Source of the DNA: Luethyella okanaganae | GTDB lineage: Bacteria > Actinomycetota > Actinomycetes > Actinomycetales > Microbacteriaceae | Assembly (NCBI RefSeq): GCF_042660285.1 | Contig: NZ_JBHSTP010000001.1 | Span: 124,001-188,000, forward strand | DNA length: 64,000 nucleotides | Reading direction: 5' to 3' | Part shown: positions 17,350 to 25,725 of the stretch, piece by piece | How positions within the stretch are numbered: position 1 is the first letter of the stretch | Layout: each line of letters begins with the position of its first letter | Translations under genes and position numbers: made by a program | The notes under the pieces: model-generated | Database searches by the model: none | The model's input: the letters and a program-made list of their open reading frames with translations, nothing else | Told to the model about the DNA's origin: nothing

Positions 17350-18066
17350 TCAGCGCATCACGTCGCCGCCGGCGAGGACGATGGTCTCTCCGGTGAGGAA
17401 CGCTGCATGGTCTCCGTGTGAGATCAGCCACACCCAGGCGGCGATCTCCTCGGGCTGAGCGACGCGGCCGAGGGGGATGGATGCGGCTGCCGCCTCCATC
17501 CGACCTGTCGCCGCGTTGCCCGGTGTCGCCACCCAACCGGGGGCTATCCCGTTGACCCGGATGCCGCGAGGGGCGAGCTCGAGCGCGAGCGACTTCGTCA
17601 GCATGACCACCGCCGCCTTCGAGGCGCCGTAGAGCAGCTGTCCGCGCGAGACCTCGAAGGCGTCGACGGATGCGAAGTTCACGATCGAGCCGCCGGCGCC
17701 CATGCGCGGATGGGTCACTGCGATGACGTTCAGGGGTCCGAGCACATTGATGTCGAAGATGCGGCGATAGCTCGCCTCGTCGTAGCTGTCGAGCGTGGTA
17801 GGCGGGTAGACGCCAGCGATGTTCGCGACGACGTCGATCCGCTCCCCTTCGGCGAGGACACCGTCGATCGCCGCCACAAGTGCGTCGCGGGAGCGCACGT
17901 CGGCGATGATCGGGGTGAAGTCGGCGGCGAGGTCTGCCGCCACCGATCCCGTGTCGATGTCGATGCCGATGACCTTGTACCCGCGGCGCAGAAACTCTTC
18001 GACGGTGCTCAATCCCATGCCGCTGGCGGCTCCCGTGATGAGGGCCACTCCCGTGGTCTGCGACAT
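17350..18066 (-). CDS. Short-chain dehydrogenase/reductase (first gene of the operon)
   Basis: A 238-residue classical SDR with cofactor loop TGAASGMG at about 13-20, catalytic LLYGASKAA near residue 150 and the ending ETIVLAGGDVMR. The usual NNAG is ANIAG here, a conservative change. It is the promoter-proximal gene of the leftward operon (18066 down to 11395). The 118 bases separating it from the divergent LysR-type gene hold the LysR box at 18158-18172. It differs clearly from the neighbouring SDR, so the two are not a recent duplication. Confidence 0.88.
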   Translation of the reverse strand: MSQTTGVALITGAASGMGLSTVEEFLRRGYKVIGIDIDTGSVAADLAADFTPIIADVRSRDALVAAIDGVLAEGERIDVVANIAGVYPPTTLDSYDEASYRRIFDINVLGPLNVIAVTHPRMGAGGSIVNFASVDAFEVSRGQLLYGASKAAVVMLTKSLALELAPRGIRVNGIAPGWVATPGNAATGRMEAAAASIPLGRVAQPEEIAAWVWLISHGDHAAFLTGETIVLAGGDVMR

Positions 18067-18157
18067 CCGATTCTCCTGCTCCTTGTTGACACCTGGTGGA
18101 GATACCAGTGCACCAGTGCAGGATCATAAGGGCAATCCTCACTTCGATATGCTGACC

Positions 18158-18172
18158 ATAGGTTTTTCCTAT
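18158..18172. promoter_or_regulatory. LysR-type operator (T-N11-A palindrome)
   Basis: ATAGG-N5-CCTAT is a perfect inverted repeat whose inner T and A are separated by exactly 11 bases, the classic LysR recognition pattern. It lies 12 bases upstream of the LysR-type start codon and about 90 bases upstream of the divergent SDR operon. It is therefore a candidate for both autoregulation and activation of the operon. Confidence 0.72.
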
Positions 18173-18184
18173 AGAAGGAGCGGG

Positions 18185-19156
18185 ATGCCATCGCCAACGG
18201 TCCGTCAACTGGAGTACTTCATCACCGCGGCACGGCTGGGTACCTTCGCCGCCGCAGCGGTGGATCGTCGCGTCGCGCAGCCGAGCCTGTCCGAGCAGAT
18301 CAGGGTTCTCGAGCAGATCCTCGGCCTTCGTCTGTTCACCCGCACATCACGGAGACTGCTGCTCACCGACGCGGGAAAACAACTCCTCCCCCTCGCTGAA
18401 CGTGCCCTCTCGGATATCGCCGAGATGTCTGAGCTAGGGCGGCGAGTGCGAGCGATCGAGGAGGGGACAGTGTCGTTCGGCACGTTCAACAGCGCTCACC
18501 TCTATCTGCTCACCGACCTCATCCGCGACTTCCATGCTCTGCACCCGGCGGTACGTATCCAGGTGACCGGACTCAATTCAGCCGAGGTCGCCGACGCGGT
18601 GCGCGATGGCCGCATCGAAGCGGGTCTTGTGCAACTTCCGATCGACGACCGCGAGCTCATGATGACGCCCAGCGTGTTCGTCGACCGGGTCGTCTACGTC
18701 TCGCGTAACCCCGAGAGCACACGCACGCCGATCGATATCGCGACGCTCGCCACTCGGCCCCTCATCCTCTCTGAGGCTCGGTGGTCTCAGGACGACCCGC
18801 TGCGTGTCTCCCTCCTGGAAAGAGCGCAAGCGGCCGGTGTGGCGCTGCGCCCAATAATCGAGGTCGAGTTCCAAACCCATGCGCTCGAACTAGCGGCGCA
18901 GGGGGCCGGGGATTCCCTCGTCTCCTACCACGTTGGGCGCTCGGTGATCGCAGACAGAGGGCTGCACTGGGTGTCGCTCAACCCTTCGGTCGAGGAGCAC
19001 TATGCCTTCGTCACGCGGCGCGCCGGTGCCATCTCGCCGGCCACGGCGGAGTTCATGAAGCTTGCACGTCGCCTGCTTGCGCGGCTCCAAAACGCGAGTC
19101 CGGATCCGAGCGAGACCTCGCCCGTCATCGGTCTGGTCTCGAGTGATCTCGCCTAA
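18185..19156 (+). CDS. LysR-family transcriptional regulator
   Basis: A 323-residue LTTR. The N-terminal winged HTH (about 1-62) contains VRQLEYFITAARLGTFAAAA and VAQPSLSEQIRVLEQILG. The co-inducer-binding domain (about 92-300) follows. The ATG at 18185 is preceded by AAGGAG at ideal spacing, so the long open frame upstream is not used. It is divergent from the SDR/ABC/monooxygenase operon, with a perfect T-N11-A box between them, and so most likely controls that operon. The co-inducer is probably the operon's substrate or an intermediate. Confidence 0.92.
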   Translation: MPSPTVRQLEYFITAARLGTFAAAAVDRRVAQPSLSEQIRVLEQILGLRLFTRTSRRLLLTDAGKQLLPLAERALSDIAEMSELGRRVRAIEEGTVSFGTFNSAHLYLLTDLIRDFHALHPAVRIQVTGLNSAEVADAVRDGRIEAGLVQLPIDDRELMMTPSVFVDRVVYVSRNPESTRTPIDIATLATRPLILSEARWSQDDPLRVSLLERAQAAGVALRPIIEVEFQTHALELAAQGAGDSLVSYHVGRSVIADRGLHWVSLNPSVEEHYAFVTRRAGAISPATAEFMKLARRLLARLQNASPDPSETSPVIGLVSSDLA

Positions 19157-19162
19157 CCCGCC

Positions 19163-19238
19163 CGAAGCGCCCAATGTGTCCATTCACGACGAGTGTTCCC
19201 GGTATAGAGGTACGCCTCGTCGGGAACGGACACACTCG
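19163..19238. repeat. Dispersed palindromic repeat, copy B
   Basis: The second copy of the element at 11213-11288, beginning with the same CGAAGCGCC and sharing GACGAGTGTTCCCG and CTCGTCGGGAACGG. Stem arms are 19176-19193 and 19216-19233, with two mismatches. The inner hairpin is weaker than in copy A. It follows the LysR gene by six bases and could act as a transcription terminator, but there is no T run. Confidence 0.78.
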
Positions 19239-19240
19239 CG

Positions 19241-19289
19241 GCGGAGGGCGGAGGGCGGAGGGCGGAGGGCGGAGGGCGGAGGGCGGAGG
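19241..19289. repeat. Seven perfect tandem copies of GCGGAGG
   Basis: A 7-base unit is repeated seven times without error. Its last copy enters the 3' acceptor strand of tRNA-Ser (19284-19368, minus strand). Read on the tRNA strand, the mature 3' end runs straight into CCTCCGC repeats, as if the terminal acceptor bases had been expanded by slippage. Confidence 0.9.
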
Positions 19290-19368
19290 ATGGGGGATTC
19301 GAACCCCCGAGGGCTTTCACCCAACACGCTTTCCAAGCGTGCGCCATAGGCCACTAGGCGAATCCTCC
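19284..19368 (-). tRNA. tRNA-Ser (anticodon GGA)
   Basis: The minus strand folds as a tRNA. The acceptor GGAGGAT pairs with ATCCTCC, the anticodon stem CACGC/GCGTG encloses TTGGAAA with anticodon GGA, there is a long variable arm as in class II tRNAs, and the T arm GGGGGTTCGAATCCCCC is intact. The discriminator is G, as in serine tRNAs. CCA is not encoded. It decodes UCC/UCU. Confidence 0.95.
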
Positions 19369-19566
19369 TGGCAGATCACTCCCGGTTCGAAGGAGCAAGC
19401 CACAGAGAATCCTACCCGACGGGAAGCGGTGCTGCTCGCGGCGCGGCGGATGTGCATACGGCGCGCGGTGGATGCGCCTAACGAGAGGCCGCGCCATCAT
19501 CGGCGATGGCGATGGCGATGGCGCTGGCGAACAGAGGGAGAAGCAGAAGCTGCCGCGTGAGCACGG

Positions 19567-19572
19567 TAAAGT
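19567..19572 (+). promoter_or_regulatory. -10 element of the SRP RNA gene
   Basis: TAAAGT ends seven bases before the first base of the predicted SRP RNA (19580), the expected distance from a -10 box to the start site. The -35 region is not clear. Confidence 0.5.
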
Positions 19573-19579
19573 AGTCAGT

Positions 19580-19668
19580 GGCTCCTCGCGTGGCGCCATC
19601 CAGGCCAACTCCCCCAGGACGGAAACGTAGCAAGGGTAACCGGGCGCTGGCGGGTGCGCGAGGGGTCC
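19580..19668 (+). ncRNA. ffs: Small bacterial signal recognition particle RNA (4.5S type)
   Basis: The conserved apical domain is present (CCAACTCCCCCAGGAC, then GGAAACGTAGCAAGGGTAAC), and the outer stem GGCTCCTCGCG pairs with CGCGAGGGGTCC. A run of five T follows at 19669-19673 as terminator. The RNA binds Ffh and directs nascent membrane proteins to FtsY. The apical GGAAAC loop replaces the commoner GGAAGG-type loop seen in many species but keeps a GNRA-like tetraloop. Confidence 0.95.
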
Positions 19669-19954
19669 TTTTTCGTTGACGGTGAAGCCCACCTCGATCG
19701 CGGTCGGCGACACTGACGCGACCATCCATGCCTCGAGCCACCGGAACCGACTCCGGGGCTCGCCCATGTTCGGCCGGTGCCGCGCATGCCTGACACCGGC
19801 ACCGGTCGGAGCGACACGACGACCGGCTTCACGATCACCGCCCCCAGTCAGACCTAATCTTTCCTAATCTTTCCGCCGCGACTCCAAGTCCGCGTGGCCG
19901 GCGCGCGACGACATCGTAGGCGGGCACCGGCATTCTCCCGCTTAGGCTGGAGGG

Positions 19955-22072
19955 GTGACGCGCAGCATCTATGTCTCTTCGGCCGAGGGCAACACCGGTA
20001 AGTCCACGATCGCGCTCGGGGTGATCGAGACCCTCGCCCATACGGCCGCGCGCGTCGGGGTGTTCCGCCCGATCGCGCGTTCCACCGTCGAACCGGACTA
20101 TGTGCTGCAGCTCCTGCTCGCCTCGGCGACGGTCGACCTGCCCTACGAGAACTGCGTCGGCGTCACCTACGACGATGTGCACGCCAACCCCGATGCGGCA
20201 CTCTCGCACATCGTCGAGCGGTACAAGGCGGTCGAGGCCGCATGCGATGCGGTCGTCATCGTCGGATCCGACTACACGGATGTCGGCAGCCCGACCGAAC
20301 TCGGATTCAACGCGCGGATCGCCGCGAATCTCGGGGCGCCGGTGCTGCTCGTGCTCGGCGGTCGCATCGCTCAGGCACAGGGTGAGCGGCTCGGCCAGTC
20401 CGATCCGCGCAGTCCGGCAGACGTGCAGCATCTCGCCGAGCTCGCGCTCGTCGAACTCCGCCACGCGCACGCTTCGTTGCTCGCCTGCATCGTCAACCGT
20501 GCGGATGCCGAGCTGCTTGCCGAGACCACGGAAGCGGTCTCCTCTGCACTGCTATCGGCCGGCACCTCGGTGCCGGTGTGGGCGATCCCCGAGGACCCCG
20601 TGCTCGTGGCGCCGACGATGCGCGGCATCATGGAGGCGACGGACGGCACGCTCATCAAGGGCGATCCCGAGTTGCTCGCGCGTGAGGCCCTCGGCGTGGT
20701 GGTCGCCGCGATGTCGATGGACAACGTCCTGCCCCGGCTCATCGAAGGAGCCGTCGTGGTCGTGCCAGCAGACCGCACCGAGGTGTTGCTCGCCGTGTTG
20801 CTCGCGAACGCCTCCAGTACCTTCCCGTCGCTCGCCGGCATCGTGCTCAACGGCGGCTTCGCGCTGCCGGAGCCGATCGAACGGCTCATCGCCGGCGTGC
20901 GATCGCCGCTGCCGATCATCCGCACCGACCTCGGCAGCTACGACACGGCCCTGCGTATCACACGAACCCGTGGCCGGCTCGCCGCCGATTCGAGCCGCAA
21001 GCGCGACACCGCTCTCGCGCTCTTCGAAGCGAACGTCGACAGCGAAGCGCTCCTCGACCTCCTCGACCTCAGCCGGGCTGCCGTGGTCACCCCGCTCATG
21101 TTCGAGTACGGTCTCATCGAACGGGCCCGCGCCGCCCGCCGTCACATCGTGCTGCCCGAAGGCGACGACGACCGGGTGCTGCGCGCGGCGGCGACGGTGC
21201 TCGCCAGGGGCATCGCCGAGCTCACCATCCTCGGCGAACCGATCGAGGTGCGTTCGCGTGCCATCGAACTCGGGCTCGACATCGCCGAGGCGCGGATCGT
21301 GAGTCCCTTCGACGATGTGATGCGGTTCAAGTTCGCTCAGGAGTATGCGCGACTGCGCGCCCACAAAGGCATCACCGTCGACCAGGCGCGTGACACCGTC
21401 ACCGACTCCTCGTATTTCGGAACCATGATGGTGCACCTGGGCCTCGCAGACGGCATGGTGTCCGGTGCGGCGCACACCACGGCGCACACCATCAGGCCCG
21501 CCTTCGAGATCATCAAGACCAGACCGGAGGTGTCGGTCGTCTCGAGTGTGTTCCTCATGGCGCTCGCCGACCGGGTTCTGGTCTACGGTGACTGCGCCGT
21601 CATCCCCCATCCGACGGCGGAACAGCTTGCCGATATCGCGATCTCGTCGTCGGAGACGGCACGGCAGTTCGGCATCGAGCCCCGCGTGGCGATGCTCTCC
21701 TACTCGACGGGCGAGTCGGGCTCGGGGGCCGACGTCGACAAGGTGCGCGCTGCGACCGCGCTCGTTCGCCGGCGCCGCTCGGAGCTGCCGGTCGAGGGGC
21801 CTATCCAGTACGACGCCGCCGCAGACGCCGCGGTCGCGGCCACGAAGATGCCGGGTTCGACCGTAGCCGGTCGCGCGACCGTGTTCGTCTTCCCGGATCT
21901 CAACACGGGCAACAACACCTACAAGGCTGTGCAGCGCAGCGCCGGCGCAGTGGCGATCGGACCCGTTCTGCAGGGCCTCAACAAGCCGATCAACGATCTC
22001 TCCCGTGGCGCGCTCGTTCAGGACATCGTCAACACCGTCGCGATCACCGCCATCCAGGCGGCCACGTCGTGA
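19955..22072 (+). CDS. pta: Phosphate acetyltransferase (long form)
   Basis: A 705-residue long-form Pta that interconverts acetyl-CoA and acetyl phosphate. The N-terminal P-loop domain has GNTGKST at about 12-18, a DRTGG-like middle domain follows, and the C-terminal catalytic domain (about 385-705) contains VLPEGDDDRVLRAA, GMVSGAAHTTAHTIRPA and FPDLNTGNNTYKAVQ. The length is typical of Actinobacteria and enterobacteria. A -10-like TAGGCT (19943-19948) lies six bases before the GTG, so the mRNA may be nearly leaderless, although GGAGG also precedes the start. The GTGA overlap couples it to ackA. Confidence 0.95.
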   Translation: MTRSIYVSSAEGNTGKSTIALGVIETLAHTAARVGVFRPIARSTVEPDYVLQLLLASATVDLPYENCVGVTYDDVHANPDAALSHIVERYKAVEAACDAVVIVGSDYTDVGSPTELGFNARIAANLGAPVLLVLGGRIAQAQGERLGQSDPRSPADVQHLAELALVELRHAHASLLACIVNRADAELLAETTEAVSSALLSAGTSVPVWAIPEDPVLVAPTMRGIMEATDGTLIKGDPELLAREALGVVVAAMSMDNVLPRLIEGAVVVVPADRTEVLLAVLLANASSTFPSLAGIVLNGGFALPEPIERLIAGVRSPLPIIRTDLGSYDTALRITRTRGRLAADSSRKRDTALALFEANVDSEALLDLLDLSRAAVVTPLMFEYGLIERARAARRHIVLPEGDDDRVLRAAATVLARGIAELTILGEPIEVRSRAIELGLDIAEARIVSPFDDVMRFKFAQEYARLRAHKGITVDQARDTVTDSSYFGTMMVHLGLADGMVSGAAHTTAHTIRPAFEIIKTRPEVSVVSSVFLMALADRVLVYGDCAVIPHPTAEQLADIAISSSETARQFGIEPRVAMLSYSTGESGSGADVDKVRAATALVRRRRSELPVEGPIQYDAAADAAVAATKMPGSTVAGRATVFVFPDLNTGNNTYKAVQRSAGAVAIGPVLQGLNKPINDLSRGALVQDIVNTVAITAIQAATS

Positions 22073-23364
22073 GCGGCAGCATTCTCGTCGTCAACTCGGG
22101 CTCGTCGTCGTTCAAGTACCAGCTCATCGACATCTTGACGGAACGACGACTGGCGAGTGGGCTCGTCGAGCGCATCGGCGAGGAACTCGGCCGGGTCATC
22201 CATACCGTGAGCGGTACGGGCGAGCAGCAGGACGAGACCTCGTTCGAGACCCCGATCCCCGACCACACCTCCGGATTCGCCCTCATGCTCAACGCCTTCG
22301 GCGAGCACGGGCCTTCCCTCGAGGGCAACGCTCCCGTCGCCGTCGGCCACCGCGTCGTGCATGGTGGTGCGCGGTTCCACCAGCCGACGATTGTGACGCC
22401 GGCGGTCGTGCGCGACATCGAGGATCTCGCCGCGCTCGCTCCGCTGCACAATCCCGGCGCTGTCCAGGGCATCGAGGCGGCCAGAAGCGCCTTCCCGTCG
22501 GTGCCCCATGTGGCCGTCTTCGACACGGCGTTCCATCAGACCCTGTCGCCGGCGGCGTTCAGCTACGCCATCGACGCGGGTCTCGCCGAGCGGTTCCGCA
22601 TCCGCCGCTACGGTTTCCACGGCACCTCGCATCGCTTCGTGTCCTGCGCGGCGGCGGAGTTCCTCGGACGCCCAGTCGAAGAGCTCAATCAGATCGTGCT
22701 CCACCTCGGCAACGGGGCGTCGGCGTGCGCCGTCGCCGGAGGACGTTCGGTCGAGACGAGCATGGGGATGACGCCGCTCGAAGGCCTGGTCATGGGTACG
22801 CGCTCCGGCGATATCGATCCAGCCGTGCTCTTTCACCTGCACCGCAAGGCAGGCCTCGGCGTCGACGAGCTCGACGAACTGCTCAACCGGGGGAGCGGTC
22901 TGCTCGGCATGAGCGGCCGAGGCGACATGCGCGATGTCATCGCGGCAGCAGAGTCAGGCGACGGCCCATCCGGTCTGGCCTTCGAGGTCTATCTGCACCG
23001 GCTCAAGCACTATGTCGGAGCGTACTATGCGCAGCTCGGACGCCTCGACACGATCGTCTTCACGGCGGGCGTCGGCGAGAACAACGCGCTCGTGCGCGCT
23101 GGGGCGCTCGAGGGGCTCGAGGGGCTCGGTATCCGGATCGACCCGCAGCGGAACGAGGCCCGGTCGCGAATCGCGCGTGTCATCTCCTCAGACGACTCAT
23201 CCGTGACCGTGCTCGTCGTGCCGACCAACGAAGAGCTCGAGATCGCGCGCCAGACCCTCGCCTGTACCGGCCGGAAGGGAGGCCTTCGTGCGGACGGGAG
23301 GCCCCAATCCGCGGAATCGGCCTCCGTAGTTCCCGAAGGCCTCCCGTCTGGTCGGTTGCTCTAG
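22069..23364 (+). CDS. ackA: Acetate kinase
   Basis: A 431-residue acetate kinase that makes ATP and acetate from acetyl phosphate. VNSGSSSFKYQ at about 8-18, GHRVVHGG near 90, RRYGFHGTSH near 183 and FTAGVGENN near 330 are the family motifs. The length exceeds the usual 395-405 residues. The extra C-terminus after about residue 405 is low in complexity and encoded by a nested inverted repeat (23277-23345), so it may have arisen by acquisition of a terminator or repeat into the frame. It is coupled to pta by GTGA. Confidence 0.95.
   Translation: MSGSILVVNSGSSSFKYQLIDILTERRLASGLVERIGEELGRVIHTVSGTGEQQDETSFETPIPDHTSGFALMLNAFGEHGPSLEGNAPVAVGHRVVHGGARFHQPTIVTPAVVRDIEDLAALAPLHNPGAVQGIEAARSAFPSVPHVAVFDTAFHQTLSPAAFSYAIDAGLAERFRIRRYGFHGTSHRFVSCAAAEFLGRPVEELNQIVLHLGNGASACAVAGGRSVETSMGMTPLEGLVMGTRSGDIDPAVLFHLHRKAGLGVDELDELLNRGSGLLGMSGRGDMRDVIAAAESGDGPSGLAFEVYLHRLKHYVGAYYAQLGRLDTIVFTAGVGENNALVRAGALEGLEGLGIRIDPQRNEARSRIARVISSDDSSVTVLVVPTNEELEIARQTLACTGRKGGLRADGRPQSAESASVVPEGLPSGRLL
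23277..23345. repeat. Nested inverted repeat inside the 3' end of ackA
   Basis: GGGAGGCCTTCG (23277-23288) is perfectly complementary to CGAAGGCCTCCC (23334-23345), and a second hairpin GGAGGCC/GGCCTCC lies in between. It sits where ackA meets a convergent gene (stops overlap by 4 bases) and may serve as a bidirectional terminator. It encodes the unusual C-terminal extension of AckA. Confidence 0.6.
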
Positions 23365-23894
23365 CCGTTGTGGATCGAGCAGCTACCGGTGCCGACCAGC
23401 ACGGGCAGAGTCCCGATCACATACGACTGCTTGGATGTCCAGCCACCAGGGCCTTGCGTCTGAAGCACGAGATAGACGTCGCCGCCGAGCGCTCCGGAGA
23501 GAAGGCCGCCCTGGAAACGGGTCGAGTACACGCCCCCGACCGGGCCGGTGGTCGTGACGCCGCTTCCGATCGAGATGGGAAGCAGACTCAACAACGATGC
23601 GCCGCCCGCGTAGCTCACATTGGTGCTCGTGTAGCCGCCGCCGATGGTCCAGGTGATGTCCACCTGAGCGCCGACGATCAGCACGTTCTTCGCCGTGCAA
23701 CTCGTGATGACGGGCGCGGGGACGGTCAACGCCTGCAGGGTTCCGGATGACGCCTGCTCGGCATCCGCCCACGACGCATCCGATGCGGCCGGGGCGACGA
23801 GGAGCATGCCGACCGCTGCGAGAGCACCGGCGGCGAGAAGAAGCGCGCGCGTCGCGCACGATACGCGCCGTTCCGAGGCGGTCGGGCGACTCAT
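23361..23894 (-). CDS. Small exported protein with SipW-dependent-type signal peptide
   Basis: A 177-residue protein with a basic N-terminus, a hydrophobic core (about 16-38) and the junction ASWADAEQASSGTL, which matches the Ala-x-Trp-x-Asp-x-Glu pattern in the two other SipW-type substrates of this locus. The mature part (about 130 residues) contains glycine-rich beta-prone segments and two cysteines (SCTAKN and SCSIHNG). It starts inside the stop of the peptidase gene (ATGA), so it is the last gene of the leftward operon. It is probably a cell-surface or matrix component. No catalytic motif is seen. Confidence 0.8.
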   Translation of the reverse strand: MSRPTASERRVSCATRALLLAAGALAAVGMLLVAPAASDASWADAEQASSGTLQALTVPAPVITSCTAKNVLIVGAQVDITWTIGGGYTSTNVSYAGGASLLSLLPISIGSGVTTTGPVGGVYSTRFQGGLLSGALGGDVYLVLQTQGPGGWTSKQSYVIGTLPVLVGTGSCSIHNG

Positions 23895-25075
23895 CCGGCG
23901 CGTCGCCTCCTCCGTGCGATGAAGATCTGCGCAGTGACGAGCAATGCGATTCCCAGGGCCATGGCCACGGCTCCGGCGGCGAGGAGGCTCGCAAGCTCCG
24001 ATCCCGTGGCCGAGAGACCGCCGATCGCGCCGGGAACGGTCGAGGCGTCGTCGCCGGAACCCGAGGCGTGCACGCGGAGCACCACCGTATGAGCAGCATC
24101 GTCCTGAACCGGGCTCCCTGGCATGGACACCTCGAAGAGCAGCCAACGCTGTTCCGACGACGGCATGGACTCGATCAATCGCTCGACACCGTCGACTGGG
24201 AGGGGCTCGGCGTCGGCGATGATCGACGCCCCTGTCGCGCAATCCGAGTCCGTCCAGCGTTCGCGGCACGAGCGGATGGTCGCGAGCAGTCCCAGCTCGG
24301 CGCTTCCCGCTCCCGAGAGCAGTATCTTCACCTCCCCTGGTTCCGGGGGCGATGCGGCGACGCCGACCTCCCAGCGCACAGGCGAGCCGGAGGCGAGGCT
24401 CGCCATGGCTCGCTCGTCGCTGATCGTCGTCAGCGTGATGTACCGTCCCGTGAAGATCTGCTCCGTCGGGGCGGCAGCCGCCGACGGGGGATCGGCGGCG
24501 ACGGTCCCGACGGAGCAGATCACGAGGACGGCGAGCGCCGTGCTCGCGACGCCGGGGGAGTGGCGACCCGTTCGACGGATCGCTCGCTCGCCCCGCGGCC
24601 AGAATGCCCACGTGACAAGGGCGGACGACCCGATCGTGAGCGATCCGAGCACCCAGGGATTGGCGAGCCAGACGACGACGTAGGCCAGGCCCGGCGCCGA
24701 CCACAGCACCATCCGCACGGAGTCGACCGTGTAGGGAAGCGGGTCCTCAACCTCGTTCGCATCGCCCTTCAGGACGAGGCTGCGTTGGCTTCCTGAGCCG
24801 AAGCGAGAGATGGAGACCACCCGGTGCGTGATCGGCAGTGCGCCCGCTCGATCCACCGTCACGACATCGCCGACGACGACCTCGCTCGCGGGGATCTCAC
24901 GGACGACGGCGAGAGAACCGGCGGGGATCGTCGGACCCATCGAGCCCGTCTTGAACATGATGAGGGTCACTCCGAGGAAGAACGCGAGGCATGTGAGCGC
25001 GATGCAGAGCAGACCGCCGACCGCGGCGAGGTTGAGCGCGACGCCGCCGATGACGCCACGCCGACTTCGTGCCAT
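23891..25075 (-). CDS. SipW-type (S26B) signal peptidase fused to a C-terminal extracellular domain
   Basis: A 394-residue membrane protein. The N-terminal half (1-160) is an ER/archaeal-type signal peptidase: one helix at about 12-38, nucleophile Ser45 in TGSMGPTIPAG, His84 in PITHRVV replacing the bacterial lysine, and Asp105 in KGDANEVEDP. Two further hydrophobic segments (about 128-160 and 176-195) lead to an extra domain of about 160 residues with beta-strand character, then a final helix and a basic RRRRR tail. The second hydrophobic stretch plus beta domain resembles a substrate of the same system. Classical SipW proteins are about 190 residues, so this is an unusual fusion. It is co-transcribed with three putative substrates. 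Confidence 0.85.
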   Translation of the reverse strand: MARSRRGVIGGVALNLAAVGGLLCIALTCLAFFLGVTLIMFKTGSMGPTIPAGSLAVVREIPASEVVVGDVVTVDRAGALPITHRVVSISRFGSGSQRSLVLKGDANEVEDPLPYTVDSVRMVLWSAPGLAYVVVWLANPWVLGSLTIGSSALVTWAFWPRGERAIRRTGRHSPGVASTALAVLVICSVGTVAADPPSAAAAPTEQIFTGRYITLTTISDERAMASLASGSPVRWEVGVAASPPEPGEVKILLSGAGSAELGLLATIRSCRERWTDSDCATGASIIADAEPLPVDGVERLIESMPSSEQRWLLFEVSMPGSPVQDDAAHTVVLRVHASGSGDDASTVPGAIGGLSATGSELASLLAAGAVAMALGIALLVTAQIFIARRRRRAG

Positions 25076-25086
25076 GTCACCCCGAT

Positions 25087-25719
25087 CTACGAACTGGAGG
25101 TTGCGCCGAGTTTCCATACCAGAGTCGCCGTCGTGCCCTGGAAGGTGTTCGCGGCAGAGGCGATTACGCGCACTTCGAAGCAGAACCGAACCTCGCCGCC
25201 GGCCGCGGCGAGGGGGCTGCTCACTGGAGACGCAGGGACGGAACCGGCCGCGATGTACGTCGATGCGCCGCCCGCGATGAACGTTCCGCCGGTGAACGCC
25301 GTGGAATCGCAGTTCGTCGTGGTGGCGGCGGTGCGGACGGCACGGTATTCGAGCGCGGGCACGAGCGCACCGGACGGCGCGACCGAGTCGAGGGTGATCG
25401 TCCCGCTCACCGTCGTCGGAGACGTCGTGCGTACATTGACCCATGCGAACGCGGATGCCCCCGGCGACATGGCACTCGCGTTGAACGCGAGGAGGGCCGC
25501 ACCCGGCGCCGTGTCGTGGCTCCCCCAGCTTGTCGTCGCCGTCATCGACTCCGTGCTGAAGGTGCTCGCGGCGAACGAGCCGCTCGCGTACTCGGTGTCC
25601 GTCCACGCGGCCATCGTGAGCGTCGCTCCGACGCCGAGGACGAGCGCGCCGGCGAGCACCGCGCGGAGTCGCGTGAACCCGACGTCGTCGTCTCGTGACG
25701 CCGATCTGTGGCGACTCAT
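25087..25719 (-). CDS. TasA/CalY-like exported protein with SipW-dependent-type signal peptide
   Basis: A 210-residue protein whose N-terminus (LRAVLAGALVLGVGATLTM, then AAWTDTEYASGSF) carries the SipW-dependent-type signal: a hydrophobic core followed by Ala-Ala-Trp-x-Asp-x-Glu. The mature region is a beta-rich, Ala/Thr/Ser-rich domain with two cysteines (TTNCDST and RFCFEV). TasA-type proteins form extracellular fibres in Bacillus biofilms. A similar role here is an inference from the signal and from the adjacent peptidase. Eleven bases separate it from the peptidase gene and six from the upstream paralogue. Confidence 0.82.
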   Translation of the reverse strand: MSRHRSASRDDDVGFTRLRAVLAGALVLGVGATLTMAAWTDTEYASGSFAASTFSTESMTATTSWGSHDTAPGAALLAFNASAMSPGASAFAWVNVRTTSPTTVSGTITLDSVAPSGALVPALEYRAVRTAATTTNCDSTAFTGGTFIAGGASTYIAAGSVPASPVSSPLAAAGGEVRFCFEVRVIASAANTFQGTTATLVWKLGATSSS

Positions 25720-25725
25720 GTTCGG

